Source: Gammaproteobacteria bacterium (GTDB lineage Bacteria; Pseudomonadota; Gammaproteobacteria; HK1). Taken from it: DNA of 52,786 nt. The notes beneath the pieces were generated by a model. It was not told the origin of the DNA. It saw only the letters and a list, made by a program, of their open reading frames with translations, and did no database searches. Where the stretch lies: contig JAACFO010000019.1 of NCBI GenBank assembly GCA_009937425.1, positions 1-52,786 of the forward strand, in the 5' to 3' direction. Below are positions 14,247-24,484 of the stretch, piece after piece; position 1 is the stretch's first letter, and each line of letters opens with the position of its first letter. The position numbers were made by a program, and so were the translations under genes.

Positions 14247-14287
14247 GAGAAATTAGGGGACCGTTTACCTAAACTGTTCCCTTATTT
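14241..14287 (+). terminator. Imperfect palindrome at the end of the atp operon
   Basis: Outer arms AAATAAG (14241-14247) and CTTATTT (14281-14287) enclose an inner imperfect palindrome, 14256-14281, around GTTTACCTAAAC. The structure begins at the atpC stop codon and ends 17 bases before glmU. It could act as a weak terminator or attenuator between atpC and glmU, or be a REP-like unit. The choice is inference, since there is no long T-run. Confidence 0.5.
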
Positions 14288-14304
14288 GCCCAACGGCTCT
14301 CACC

Positions 14305-15684
14305 ATGGCCCCTCTGCACGTCGTCATCCTCGCCGCAGGCCAGGGCAAGCGGATGAAATCCCGCCTGCCCAAGGTATTGCACCGCCTCGCGGGACGAACA
14401 CTGCTCGAGCACGTGGCCGCAGCGGTCCAGAAACTCGACCCGGCGACAATCCACGTGGTTTACGGCCATGGTGGTTCGCAGGTGCGCGATGCGCAATCGG
14501 CGCTCGGGGTGCAATGGGTGGAGCAGCGCGAACAGCTTGGCACGGGTCACGCCGTCGAGCAGGCGATGCCCGGGATCCCCGATGAAGCCACCGTGCTGGT
14601 GTTGTATGCGGATGTGCCGTTAATCGCAGCCGGCACGTTGCGTGAAACGGTAACTGCAACTGCCGACGGGTCGCTGGCGTTGATCACCACGCCGGTCGAC
14701 GACGCCAGCGGCTATGGCCGCATCCTGCGCGATGATGACGGCTGTGTGATTGGCATCGTCGAGGACAAGGATGCCAACGACGATCAGCGAAGCATCCGGG
14801 AAATCAACACCGGCATACTGGCCGCCGGTGCGGCCAGCCTGCGGGGCTGGTTGGGGCGAATCGACAACAACAATGCCCAGGGTGAGCGTTATCTTACCGA
14901 CGTCATTGCGTTGGCAGTGAGTGACGGGGACGGCGCGCGCAGCATCAGCCCCGGAGCGTTGGAAGAAGTTCTCGGCGTCAATGACCGCAGCCAGCTGGCG
15001 AAGCTCGAACGCTACTATCAACACCAACAGGCCGAACGGCTGATGGGTGAGGGCGTCACAATCGCCGATCCGTCACGCCTCGACATTCGTGGTGAGGTGG
15101 ACGTTGGGCAGGATGTGTCGCTGGACGTGAACGTTATTCTCGAAGGCAATGTGGTCATTGCCGAAGGTGTGCGAATCGGTCCGAATTGCATCATCAAGGA
15201 TGCCGAAATCGGGGCCGGCAGCGAGATTCACGCCAACACCGTAATCGAGCAGGCCAGGGTCGGCTCGGGTTGCAGGATAGGACCCTATGCGAGGCTTCGC
15301 CCGGGCACGGATCTCGCCGAGGAAGTGCATATCGGCAATTTCGTAGAGGTCAAAAACACCCGCGTGGGCCGTGGCTCCAAGGCCAATCATCTCACCTACC
15401 TGGGGGACTCCCGGATAGGGAAGAAGGTCAACGTTGGTGCCGGCACCATTACCTGTAACTACGATGGGGCCGAGAAGCACACCACCATCATCGAGGACGA
15501 CGTGTTCGTTGGCTCCGGGGTAGAGTTGGTGGCGCCGATCACAGTGCGCGCCGGTGCCACAATCGGCGCCGGCGCGACCGTGACCAAGGACATCCCATCG
15601 GGGGTTCTGTCGGTTAATCGCGGCCGCCAGACTACTGTCGAGAACTGGGCCAGGCCGACGAAGAAAAACAAGGCTCCCAAGTAG
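14305..15684 (+). CDS. glmU: Bifunctional UDP-GlcNAc pyrophosphorylase / glucosamine-1-P acetyltransferase
   Basis: It makes UDP-GlcNAc from glucosamine-1-phosphate in two steps, feeding peptidoglycan and LPS synthesis. The N-terminal uridylyltransferase domain starts with LAAGQGKRMKSRLPKVLH, with EQLGTGHAV and YADVPL following. From about residue 250 there are left-handed beta-helix hexapeptide repeats. The acetyltransferase site includes RLRPGTDLAEEVHIGNFVEV and NYDGAEKHTT. It has 459 residues, the normal length. glmS follows at 70 bases. Confidence 0.98.
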   Translation: MAPLHVVILAAGQGKRMKSRLPKVLHRLAGRTLLEHVAAAVQKLDPATIHVVYGHGGSQVRDAQSALGVQWVEQREQLGTGHAVEQAMPGIPDEATVLVLYADVPLIAAGTLRETVTATADGSLALITTPVDDASGYGRILRDDDGCVIGIVEDKDANDDQRSIREINTGILAAGAASLRGWLGRIDNNNAQGERYLTDVIALAVSDGDGARSISPGALEEVLGVNDRSQLAKLERYYQHQQAERLMGEGVTIADPSRLDIRGEVDVGQDVSLDVNVILEGNVVIAEGVRIGPNCIIKDAEIGAGSEIHANTVIEQARVGSGCRIGPYARLRPGTDLAEEVHIGNFVEVKNTRVGRGSKANHLTYLGDSRIGKKVNVGAGTITCNYDGAEKHTTIIEDDVFVGSGVELVAPITVRAGATIGAGATVTKDIPSGVLSVNRGRQTTVENWARPTKKNKAPK

Positions 15685-15754
15685 AGCCAGCCTCTGAAAA
15701 GACCGGTCTGTTGGGATAGACTGGTCGTCTTAAAGCATTCAAGAGACCAACCAC

Positions 15755-17587
15755 ATGTGCGGAATCGTCGGTGCAGTCGCGGAGCGTAACGTCGTACCTA
15801 TACTGGTCGAGGGCCTTAGACGTCTGGAGTACCGCGGATACGACTCGGCGGGCCTGGCGGTCCTCAATGGTTCGAACGCCATTACCCGGGTGCGCACTCC
15901 CGGCAAGGTCGCGGCCCTGGATGAGCTGTTGGAGGACGGATCGGTGCACGGTTCGATCGGTATTGCCCATACACGCTGGGCAACCCACGGCGTGCCCAAC
16001 GAAGCCAACGCCCACCCCCACGTGTGCCGTGACGAGGTCGCCGTGGTGCATAACGGCATTATCGAAAATTATTCGGAGATCCGCGCCGAGCAGGAACGCC
16101 TCGGCTACGAGTTTCAATCCGACACCGATACGGAAGTCATCGCAGCGCGCATCCATCACTACCTGTCGCAGGGCGCCGACCTCGTCGAGGCCGTGCGCAG
16201 CGCCACCAGCGAACTCGAGGGCGCATACGCCATCGGGGTCGTCAATGCGCGGGCGCCGGATCGGGTCGTGGGCGCGCGCATGGGTCCCCCGTTACTGGTA
16301 GGGCTGGGCGTTGGCGAGCACTTTCTCACCTCCGACGTAGCGGCACTGGTCCCCGTCACCCAGCGGTTTTTGATTCTGGAAGACGGGGATATCGCTGAGC
16401 TGCAACGCGACCATGTGACGGTTTACGACCACTCGGGTCAGGTTGTTGAGCGCGAAGAAACCCTGAGTGAGCTGGACGCGGACGCCGTCGAGCGCGGTCA
16501 ATACCGACACTATATGCAGAAGGAGATTTTCGAGCAGCCCGAATCTATCGCCAACACCCTGGAGGGACGTCTACACGGCAATCGGGTTCTCGAGGAATCA
16601 TTTGGTCCCGAGGCGAAGGCGATCTTCGATCGTGTGAAAAGTGTACAAATTGTCGCCTGTGGTACGAGCTTTCATGCGGGCATGGTTGCTCGAAACTGGT
16701 TCGAAGGACTCGCCGGCATCCCATGTCATGTGGAGGTTGCGAGCGAGTTCCGCTACCGGCATCCAGTCCCCCATGCCGATGCCCTGGTGGTGGCAATCTC
16801 GCAATCAGGTGAGACGGCGGACACCCTCGCGGCCGTGCGGGGCACGCGGGAAATCGGTTTCGGGCCGGTCTTGAGCATCGTCAACGCTCCGGAGAGTTCC
16901 CTCGTTCGAGAATCCGAGCTGGTGCTCATGACCCGTGCCGGTCCGGAGATCGGTGTTGCATCCACGAAGGCGTTTACGACACAACTCACCGCGCTGTTGC
17001 TGCTCGTGTGTGCCCTCGGGCGGCGTCACGGCTTGAGCGTGGAGGCCGAAGCACGCATCGTCGAGCAGCTGCGGACTTTACCCGGATTGTGTGAACGGGT
17101 GCTGGCGCTGGACGACCATGTAAACAGTCTCGCCGGCCGATTTGCGGATAAGCATCACGCGCTTTTTCTGGGCCGCGGTGTGCAGTACCCGGTGGCCATG
17201 GAGGGGGCGCTGAAGCTGAAGGAAATTTCCTATATTCATGCCGAGGCCTATCCGGCGGGAGAGCTCAAACACGGACCACTCGCTCTGGTCGATGCCGACA
17301 TGCCGGTGGTCGTGGTGGCGCCGAACGATGCGCTCCTGGAGAAGCTCAAGTCCAATCTCGAGGAAGTGCGGGCCAGAGGTGGCGAGCTCTACGTATTCGC
17401 CGATCGGCATGCGGGGGTTAAACCGAGCTCCAGCGTTCATGTGTTGGAAGTACCTTCCATGGGCGAGCACATCACGCCCATCGTTTACACCATTCCGCTT
17501 CAGCTTCTCGCCTACCATGCCGCCGTGCTGAAAGGCACCGATATCGACCAGCCTCGCAATCTCGCCAAATCCGTTACCGTCGAGTAG
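15755..17587 (+). CDS. glmS: Glutamine-fructose-6-phosphate aminotransferase (isomerizing)
   Basis: It makes glucosamine-6-phosphate from fructose-6-phosphate and glutamine, the entry step to amino sugars. The N-terminal Ntn domain has the nucleophile Cys2 (MCGIVGAV) followed by RRLEYRGYDSAGLAV. Two SIS domains follow, with VACGTSFHAG, AISQSGETADTLAA and the C-terminal DQPRNLAKSVTVE. It has 610 residues. No glmS ribozyme is visible upstream, as expected outside Gram-positives. Confidence 0.98.
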   Translation: MCGIVGAVAERNVVPILVEGLRRLEYRGYDSAGLAVLNGSNAITRVRTPGKVAALDELLEDGSVHGSIGIAHTRWATHGVPNEANAHPHVCRDEVAVVHNGIIENYSEIRAEQERLGYEFQSDTDTEVIAARIHHYLSQGADLVEAVRSATSELEGAYAIGVVNARAPDRVVGARMGPPLLVGLGVGEHFLTSDVAALVPVTQRFLILEDGDIAELQRDHVTVYDHSGQVVEREETLSELDADAVERGQYRHYMQKEIFEQPESIANTLEGRLHGNRVLEESFGPEAKAIFDRVKSVQIVACGTSFHAGMVARNWFEGLAGIPCHVEVASEFRYRHPVPHADALVVAISQSGETADTLAAVRGTREIGFGPVLSIVNAPESSLVRESELVLMTRAGPEIGVASTKAFTTQLTALLLLVCALGRRHGLSVEAEARIVEQLRTLPGLCERVLALDDHVNSLAGRFADKHHALFLGRGVQYPVAMEGALKLKEISYIHAEAYPAGELKHGPLALVDADMPVVVVAPNDALLEKLKSNLEEVRARGGELYVFADRHAGVKPSSSVHVLEVPSMGEHITPIVYTIPLQLLAYHAAVLKGTDIDQPRNLAKSVTVE

Positions 17588-17590
17588 TCA

Positions 17591-18415
17591 ATGGACAGTG
17601 AGATAAAGGGCGCGGTCAGGGAAAAGTACGCCTCCATTGCGGCGAAACGCTCGCAAAAGTCGTCCGACGATGAAATCGCACTGGCACAGGCATTCGGTTA
17701 TTCAGACGGACAGCTGGACAGCATACCCGAGGAGGCGAATCTGGGAGTCTCCTGCGGCAATCCCACGGCCATGGCAAGTCTTCGCCCGGGAGAGGTGGTG
17801 GTGGATCTCGGAAGCGGCGGCGGGCTCGACGTCTTTCTTGCCGCGCAAAAGGTCGGAAGCTCGGGGAAATCCATCGGTATTGATATGACGCCGGAGATGA
17901 TCGCGCTGGCGAACAAGAATCTTTCGCGATCCGCGTTCAAGAACGTCGAGTTTTATTTGGCGGAGATTGAGGCGATGCCGCTGGATTCGGACTCCGTGGA
18001 TTGTGTCATCAGCAATTGCGTACTCAATCTGGTTCCCGACAAGGTGAAGGCGTTTCGCGAAATAGCCCGGGTATTGAAGCCCGGTGGGCGGCTTGCGGTA
18101 AGCGACATCGCCTTACACAAAGTCCCGCCCCCTGAGCGGGAAAAGAGTGTCAGGGCGATAACCGGTTGTGTCGCCGGAGCGATTCTTACGAGCATTTACA
18201 AGGAAATGCTGGAAGCCGCCGGTTTTTCGTCAGTCGAGATCAGCGACGCGAAGCAAGATTTGAACGCCTACCATGAACTTCGCGCAGCGGACGCCGTCGA
18301 AGGGTCACCAGCTTCCCGGGGGTCTTGTTGCGATGCCGCGGGAGAAGTACCACAGGACACAGACTTCGACGTCAACGAATATGCTGCAAGCGTTAAAGTG
18401 CTTGCCATTAAATAG
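17591..18415 (+). CDS. arsM: Arsenite S-adenosylmethionine methyltransferase ArsM
   Basis: It methylates As(III) to volatile or less retained species. The SAM-binding motif [17 protein letters not shown] is at residues 69-85. Cysteines lie where ArsM needs them: Cys55 (GVSCGNP), Cys143 (SNCVLNL) and Cys193 (TGCVAG), plus a Cys-Cys pair near the C-terminus (GSCCDA). It has 274 residues. It begins three bases after the glmS stop, so it is probably cotranscribed with glmS. I see no ArsR or other ars gene nearby. Related SAM methyltransferases are an alternative, but the cysteine set argues for ArsM. Confidence 0.9.
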   Translation: MDSEIKGAVREKYASIAAKRSQKSSDDEIALAQAFGYSDGQLDSIPEEANLGVSCGNPTAMASLRPGEVVVDLGSGGGLDVFLAAQKVGSSGKSIGIDMTPEMIALANKNLSRSAFKNVEFYLAEIEAMPLDSDSVDCVISNCVLNLVPDKVKAFREIARVLKPGGRLAVSDIALHKVPPPEREKSVRAITGCVAGAILTSIYKEMLEAAGFSSVEISDAKQDLNAYHELRAADAVEGSPASRGSCCDAAGEVPQDTDFDVNEYAASVKVLAIK

Positions 18416-18508
18416 CGCGCCTCGCTTCCCGCCTTCCCATTAACCCGCCTTTGACCGCGCCAGCGGTGCTAACATTGGGCCGCAAAATTCTTCTGGGAAT
18501 TCAACGAG

Positions 18509-20362
18509 ATGCCGGGAAAGTGGATGCGCTTCACCCATCGCGCGGCGATGCTCGCCGTGGCGTCGTCGGTGTTGCTTGCGCCCCACATCTGCGATGCCCG
18601 TGGAGCATTCACCGATGACCCCGACAGCATGTTCTACCAGGCGGGGCAAGACATCGGATTTCGTTACCGCACAGAGTTCACCGGAGTCGATGACAAATCG
18701 TTGGAAAAACTCCTGGAGTCGGCATCGCAACTGATGACCCTCGAGGAGCGGCCGCCACCGACGCTGGCGGCGCTGGAGCGCCGAATTCGTGCCGATCTGG
18801 ATAGATTGGAGAAGGTGCTGCGCTCAGAGGGCTACTACGACGCGCGGCTTGCGTACCGTATGGAGACGGATAAGAAACCCATTGGTGTTTACGTAGACAT
18901 CACCACCGGGGTTCGTTACGTGCTCAAGCAATACACCATCACCTACTCGGGACCCGGGTCCGACAAACCGGATCTCCCGCGGGATCCAGGCAGTCTCGGT
19001 GTAACTTCGGGACAGCACGCCCAGGCCGTGGTCGTAACCGGCGCGCGGGCGCGCTTGCTAGAGAAGCTCGCGGACATCGGACATCCTCTTGCAAAGGTCG
19101 TGGATCAGTCGATAGTCGTCGATCACGCGGATCGCAGCATGTCAGTCGTGATCGAAGTCGCGCCCGGCGAACAGGCGCGCTTCGGGCCCGTGGAGGTCGC
19201 CGGTGCGACCAGTGTCGAAGTGGATTACATCGAGGCTTTCATTCCCTGGCAGGAGGGAGAGATTTTCGATCGTAGAAAATTGAACGAGGCTCGCCAGCAA
19301 TTATTGGAAACCGGTTTGTTCGCGGTCGTGGCCTTTGAGCGTCCCAATGAACTGGGCACCGACGGCACATTGCCGGTTACCGTCCGGGTGGAGGAACGAA
19401 AGCACCGCTCCATCGGCCTGGGGGGACGATGGTCGACCGACCAGGGGTTGTCCGTTGAGGCCCAGTGGGAACATCGCAATATATTTGGCCGCCAGGAGCT
19501 GTTAACTCTCTCCGGCGAGATTGGCGAAATAAAGCAGGAGTTCGCGGCGGCCTTCAAGAAACCGCACTTTCTGCGCCGGGACCAAGATCTGTTGGCAAAT
19601 GGTGCGCTGGCCCATGAAGATACCGATGCATTCAACGGGCCTCTCACCAGGTACTTTGTTGGCCTGCAGCGAAAACTCAGTAAGGATTGGAAACTTATTG
19701 CCGGAGTGCCCGTCGAGTTCAGCAATCTGACCGATCTGCAGGGGTCACGAAGGTTTTCACTGTTCGGACTCGAAGTTCGCGGCGAGAGGGATACATCCAA
19801 CGACCGGCTCGACCCCAATGCGGGCTCGCGGCTCAAGGTGTCACTGAAACCGTATTATGGATCCGGCGACAATCGCGTGACCTTTTTGACTGGTCGACTG
19901 GGACTGTCCGGCTATCACGCCGTCGACGACGCAGAGCGTTACACTCTTGCGGCGCGCGGGAGATTCGGGTCTGTCGTGGGCGAGTCGACCGCAAGCTTGC
20001 CGGCAAATAAGCGCTTTTACGCTGGTGGCGGTTCCTCCATCCGCGGCTACAGGTTCCAGTCCGTTGGCCCGCTCGGTCCAGCCAACACGCCACTCGGTGG
20101 GCGATCGCTGTTTGAAGTCAGCACCGAGTTGCGTGTTAAGGTGACCGACACCATAGGCGGCGTCATCTTCATCGATGGCGGAAATGTTTATGACGACGAG
20201 TTGCCGGATTTCTCCACCAATCTTCAATGGGCAGCTGGTTTTGGCGGCCGGTATTTCACCGCATTCGGTCCGGTACGTTTGGATTTCGGCTTTCCGCTCA
20301 ATGGGCGGGACGGTGTCGATGACTTCATGCAGTTCTACATCAGCATCGGTCAGGCATTCTGA
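18509..20362 (+). CDS. tamA: Outer-membrane translocation module TamA (Omp85 family)
   Basis: TamA is a 16-stranded Omp85 barrel that works with the inner-membrane protein TamB in outer-membrane biogenesis. The N-terminus has a signal-peptide-like stretch (AAMLAVASSVLLAPHICDARG). POTRA-like domains span roughly residues 45-270. The barrel includes the family motif FYAGGGSSIRGYRFQSVGPL and a C-terminal strand ending in phenylalanine (MQFYISIGQAF), the beta-signal. It has 617 residues, and tamB starts at the next base after its stop. Confidence 0.93.
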   Translation: MPGKWMRFTHRAAMLAVASSVLLAPHICDARGAFTDDPDSMFYQAGQDIGFRYRTEFTGVDDKSLEKLLESASQLMTLEERPPPTLAALERRIRADLDRLEKVLRSEGYYDARLAYRMETDKKPIGVYVDITTGVRYVLKQYTITYSGPGSDKPDLPRDPGSLGVTSGQHAQAVVVTGARARLLEKLADIGHPLAKVVDQSIVVDHADRSMSVVIEVAPGEQARFGPVEVAGATSVEVDYIEAFIPWQEGEIFDRRKLNEARQQLLETGLFAVVAFERPNELGTDGTLPVTVRVEERKHRSIGLGGRWSTDQGLSVEAQWEHRNIFGRQELLTLSGEIGEIKQEFAAAFKKPHFLRRDQDLLANGALAHEDTDAFNGPLTRYFVGLQRKLSKDWKLIAGVPVEFSNLTDLQGSRRFSLFGLEVRGERDTSNDRLDPNAGSRLKVSLKPYYGSGDNRVTFLTGRLGLSGYHAVDDAERYTLAARGRFGSVVGESTASLPANKRFYAGGGSSIRGYRFQSVGPLGPANTPLGGRSLFEVSTELRVKVTDTIGGVIFIDGGNVYDDELPDFSTNLQWAAGFGGRYFTAFGPVRLDFGFPLNGRDGVDDFMQFYISIGQAF

Positions 20363-23300
20363 ATGAGACGCCGCTGGCTCCGGATTATTCGCTGGACGGG
20401 CATCGGTACCGCGGTTGTCGGGATCGTGGCAGCTCTGCTGTTGCTTTCCGGCTACGCCTTTATTCAAAGTGAAGCGGGTCGTGCCCGGTTGGTGGAGTTG
20501 CTCAATCGACACTTGAGTACTCCCGGCGCGGTCCAAGTGCGCATCGGGCGCCTCGAAGGCGATCTGCCAGGCAGGATCGAACTTCACGATCTGAGCATCG
20601 ACGATGCCGATGGCACCTGGTTGCGACTGAAGTTTCTGGGTGCCAGCTGGCGCCCGGCAGCATTGCTCGCCGGGACCCTCAGCATCTCGAACCTGGACGG
20701 CCGGGGTTTGTCAGTGCTTCGCCTACCCGAAGATACCGAGAGCACAGGGGAGTTTCATTGGCCCGAATTGCCACTGGGAATTTCCGTCCAGAATTTTTCC
20801 CTGCGAGAAGCAGAAATCGCGCAGCCGCTGTTCGGTGAAGCAGTCGCGTTTCGAGCATCTGGCGACACCGCCATCGAGGGCTCCGATCGGGTTCGAACGA
20901 CCATCGTCGTAACGCGAACGGACGCAATTTCAGGCCAGGCGCAGCTGCGGATGTTGCTCAAGCCGCGCTCGAAATACCTGGAATTTCAACTGGCGCTCAA
21001 CGAAGCCGATGGCGGCGTGCTGGCACGCGCGCTGGATCTCGACGGTTTACCGTCGCTGTCGGTCCAGGCCGACGGTGAGGGCCCAATCAGTGCATTGCGC
21101 GGCAATGCGCGATTGCGTGCCGGCGATCTGGCCTTCATTGAGAGCAGCTTCACGATCGATGTCACAAGCGGGCCGTCGCTCGAGCTCGCCGGCCGTGCTC
21201 GCATTGCGCGACTCGTGGATCCGCCGCTGCGCGAGCTCCTGTCCAGCGAACTCGCGTTTGAAGTGCAAGGGATGCTCACCGAAGACGGCATCCGGTTGCG
21301 ACGCGGCAACCTGGCCAATGCGCTTGCACGGATGAATTTGTCCGGCGAACTGCGTGGATTCGCCGCCGACTTCGACGTGACCGTGGCGGTGGATGATTTG
21401 ATGCCTCTGTCAGACATTGCGAGAATTCCCCTGCAAGGACAGGCAAGCGTTCACTCCAGCATTAGCTCCGAGGATATCCGGCGTACGGTGACGGCATCGA
21501 GCACCGCATCCTTTGCCGAAGTATTGCCGCCGTCGAACCCGCTACAGGCGCTGGTGGGCTCAGAGGTAGCAGTTGCGGGCACCTTCGAATTCGACGCCGG
21601 GCGACACTGGGCAGTTCGCGATCTGACGGTTAGCGGCAGCTCGGCGCTATTGAACGCGAATGCCATGCTGAGTACCGATGCGGCCAGACTCGACGGTGAC
21701 TATCAATTGACACTTTCGGATCTGGCGGCGCTATCCGCTGTGCTGGACACGCCGATTGCCGGCACGCTCACGGCCAACGGCAATTTAGGTGGTAGCCTCG
21801 ACCACCCTACATTGACTGCCCACATGGCATCGCCGGACCTGGCGGTAGATGCGATCGCGATCGGCGCTACGCAGTCTCGCATCAACATTACGCAGTTCTC
21901 GAACGGTGTGCGCGGCGATGCCGATCTATCGGTGGACAACGAACGCATCGGCGCGCTGACCTCGAGTAGTCGATTCGCCGTTGACGCCGGCAACACCACG
22001 CTTCGCCTCGATGGGCTCACGGTGGGATCGCGGGATACGACACTCGAAGGGTCCATGGTGGTTAATCTCTCCGACACGACGGTTACAGGGAAACTGTCGG
22101 GGACGGCGTTGTCCCTTGCGCCATGGTCAGAGCTGGCGGGTCATGGGTTGTCGGGGCGCGCCGGCGTCGGCCTCGACCTGAGCAGCAGCGGTAAAGCCCA
22201 GCGGCTCGACCTGGCCCTGAATGTTGATGAATTGAACGTGGCGCTGGCGCCGCAGCGGTCTCTGAACGTTGATGCGATCGAAGTCTCTGCCCGTATCGAG
22301 GATCTGTTCGCAAGCCCCAGGGGCGGCATGCGTGTTTATGCTGAAGATGCGAAGACTTCGGACGCCCGATTTGCCAGCGTCGTCTTCGAGGTCAAAATGG
22401 AGGATTTGCGGCGTTCCAGTGCAAGGCTGCAGACCCGGGGCGAGCTGCACGAACCTTTCGAACTGGAAGCGCTCGCCGACTACAGTGCCAGTGACCGGGG
22501 TTTTGTTGTAACCGTTTCCAAGATCGATGCACTGTATGCCGGGCAGACAGTCACCTTGGTAAAGCCTGCCAGGCTCGAGCATGAGGGTGACACGACGACG
22601 CTGTCGAAGTCGACATTCTCCGCTGCCGACGGACGCCTGACCGCGAACGGGCAGTATGGTGTCGACCATATAGAGGCCCAACTGACACTGGAACAACTCT
22701 CCCTCGCGGCTCTCGACGCAGTAATGCCCATGGCGGATATCACCGGTACGCTTTCGGGTCATCTGCAAGTCTCCGGATCGCGAAGCGCGCCGACGGGAGA
22801 GTTGGAACTGAACATGACTGATGTGCGCTCGAGCCATTCGACCCTCGCCGTTGCGCCACCAATATCGGGCAGCTTGCGCGGTCAGTGGCGCGGCGGTCGA
22901 TTGCAGTTGAACGCAACGCTTGCCGAGATCGCGAATACCACCATCGACGCCCGTGCCAGTGTACCGTTGCGGCTCGATCCGGTAACTCTCGCACTCACGA
23001 TGCCGGAGGACGACGCCGTCGATGGCACACTGCGCTGGGCGGGTGAGCTGGGGCCGGTGTGGGATCTCGTGAGCCCGTACGAAGACCGATTCACCGGCCC
23101 CGGTGATCTTGCCCTCGAACTCGCCGGGACCATGGCCCGCCCGACGGCCGGCGGGCACTTCCAGGTAATCGGAGGCCGTTACGAAAATGTCCAGAGTGGA
23201 ACCACTCTCACCGGCATCGATCTGCGCCTCGCGGGTAACGGTGACAAGCTAACGCTCGAAGAGCTGACGGCGGGGGACGGCAAAAGAGGAACGCTGGTGG

Positions 23301-24316
23301 GCGGTGGGTCCATCGATCTCCTGCCAGCACAATCCTACCCCACCAATCTGCACATGGACTTCAGCGACATATTATTGGTGGCCCGCGACGACCTGATGCT
23401 GAATGCCAGCGGTAAGCTCGCCTTGGAGGGCACGTTAACGAGTGCGCTGCTGAGCGGCGAAATCATCACCGGCCAATCCGAGCTGAGTCTCGCCGGAACG
23501 CTGCCGCCGGACGTCGTCGCGCTGGATGTCGACGAGGTCAATATCGCGAATGACGCGCGGGCAGGAAAAAGGTCGCCGGCAAGCGCGGCGGATTCATCCG
23601 TTGTGATCCTGGATCTGGACATCTCCGTGCCCGGCCGTGCGTTCGTGCGGGGCCTGGGTCTCGATTCCGAGTGGAAGGGGGATGTGAAGATCAGCGGAAA
23701 CACGAATGCGCCGAACGTCTCGGGTGTTCTGAATCCAGTACGTGGTCACTTCTCCCTCATGGGCAAGAGATTTTCGCTCGAACGCGGTGACATTCGATTC
23801 ACAGGCTCTGATGATGTCGATCCCTTGCTGGACTTAACCGCGGAGCACACGGCCGCGCGTCTCACGGCACTGGTCCGTGTCACCGGTTCGGCGTCGAAAC
23901 CCAAGATATCACTCGAATCCCGCCCGCCACTCCCGGAATCGGAAATCGCCTCCCAGGTTCTGTTTGGTACCGGATCAAACAATCTTTCGCCCGGACAGAG
24001 TCTGCAGCTGGCCTCCGCCATTGCTACCTACAGCGGTACCGGCGGCGCCGTCGGGATTCTCGACGCCACCCGTCGTGCTTTCGGCGTCGACGTGATTAGC
24101 TTCGCCGAATCAGAACAAGACCCTGACAAAACTCGCGTGAGCGTCGGCAAATACGTAGCTGATGGTGTGTACATCGAGGTGGAACGAGGCGCCGAGGAAA
24201 GCTCACGTACCTCCACCACCGTAGAAGTGGAGGTTCTGCCCGATGTAAGAGTCGAGGGAGGCACCACGGAGACGGGTGGAAGCAAAGTGGGGATCAAGTG
24301 GAAGTGGGATTACTGA
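20363..24316 (+). CDS. tamB: Translocation and assembly module protein TamB (DUF490)
   Basis: A very long AsmA-like protein (1317 residues) that bridges the periplasm and probably carries lipids to the outer membrane with TamA. It has an N-terminal membrane anchor (about residues 13-35, GIGTAVVGIVAALLLLSGYA), then repetitive beta-rich periplasmic repeats. The conserved C-terminal DUF490 domain includes GRAFVRGLGLDSEWKGDVKI, RGDIRFTG and ESEIASQVLFG. It ends in the basic-aromatic tail VGIKWKWDY. The TGA of tamA abuts its ATG, indicating coupling. Confidence 0.95.
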   Translation: MRRRWLRIIRWTGIGTAVVGIVAALLLLSGYAFIQSEAGRARLVELLNRHLSTPGAVQVRIGRLEGDLPGRIELHDLSIDDADGTWLRLKFLGASWRPAALLAGTLSISNLDGRGLSVLRLPEDTESTGEFHWPELPLGISVQNFSLREAEIAQPLFGEAVAFRASGDTAIEGSDRVRTTIVVTRTDAISGQAQLRMLLKPRSKYLEFQLALNEADGGVLARALDLDGLPSLSVQADGEGPISALRGNARLRAGDLAFIESSFTIDVTSGPSLELAGRARIARLVDPPLRELLSSELAFEVQGMLTEDGIRLRRGNLANALARMNLSGELRGFAADFDVTVAVDDLMPLSDIARIPLQGQASVHSSISSEDIRRTVTASSTASFAEVLPPSNPLQALVGSEVAVAGTFEFDAGRHWAVRDLTVSGSSALLNANAMLSTDAARLDGDYQLTLSDLAALSAVLDTPIAGTLTANGNLGGSLDHPTLTAHMASPDLAVDAIAIGATQSRINITQFSNGVRGDADLSVDNERIGALTSSSRFAVDAGNTTLRLDGLTVGSRDTTLEGSMVVNLSDTTVTGKLSGTALSLAPWSELAGHGLSGRAGVGLDLSSSGKAQRLDLALNVDELNVALAPQRSLNVDAIEVSARIEDLFASPRGGMRVYAEDAKTSDARFASVVFEVKMEDLRRSSARLQTRGELHEPFELEALADYSASDRGFVVTVSKIDALYAGQTVTLVKPARLEHEGDTTTLSKSTFSAADGRLTANGQYGVDHIEAQLTLEQLSLAALDAVMPMADITGTLSGHLQVSGSRSAPTGELELNMTDVRSSHSTLAVAPPISGSLRGQWRGGRLQLNATLAEIANTTIDARASVPLRLDPVTLALTMPEDDAVDGTLRWAGELGPVWDLVSPYEDRFTGPGDLALELAGTMARPTAGGHFQVIGGRYENVQSGTTLTGIDLRLAGNGDKLTLEELTAGDGKRGTLVGGGSIDLLPAQSYPTNLHMDFSDILLVARDDLMLNASGKLALEGTLTSALLSGEIITGQSELSLAGTLPPDVVALDVDEVNIANDARAGKRSPASAADSSVVILDLDISVPGRAFVRGLGLDSEWKGDVKISGNTNAPNVSGVLNPVRGHFSLMGKRFSLERGDIRFTGSDDVDPLLDLTAEHTAARLTALVRVTGSASKPKISLESRPPLPESEIASQVLFGTGSNNLSPGQSLQLASAIATYSGTGGAVGILDATRRAFGVDVISFAESEQDPDKTRVSVGKYVADGVYIEVERGAEESSRTSTTVEVEVLPDVRVEGGTTETGGSKVGIKWKWDY

Positions 24317-24484
24317 TGTGTTCCAGCCCGAACGATGTGTGTCGATTAATCTAAATCCGTCACGTCACCGTATTTCAGTACTCTCACATCGGATAGCGGT
24401 TTTCTGGAATGTATTCAAAATATCACGCAGTTCGGGATGTCGGTCTAATTAACTATCAGGCGGCAGACAGGGGAGTTGTTGGAA

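Noticed and set aside
22127-23158. A 343-codon minus-strand frame inside tamB.
   Set aside because: Antisense to tamB with no ribosome-binding site or recognised motif.
24317-24484. Search for an attI site or a start of an integrase gene between tamB and the first cassette.
   Set aside because: No core site or recombinase coding sequence is seen; it is just a 168-base lower-GC spacer.
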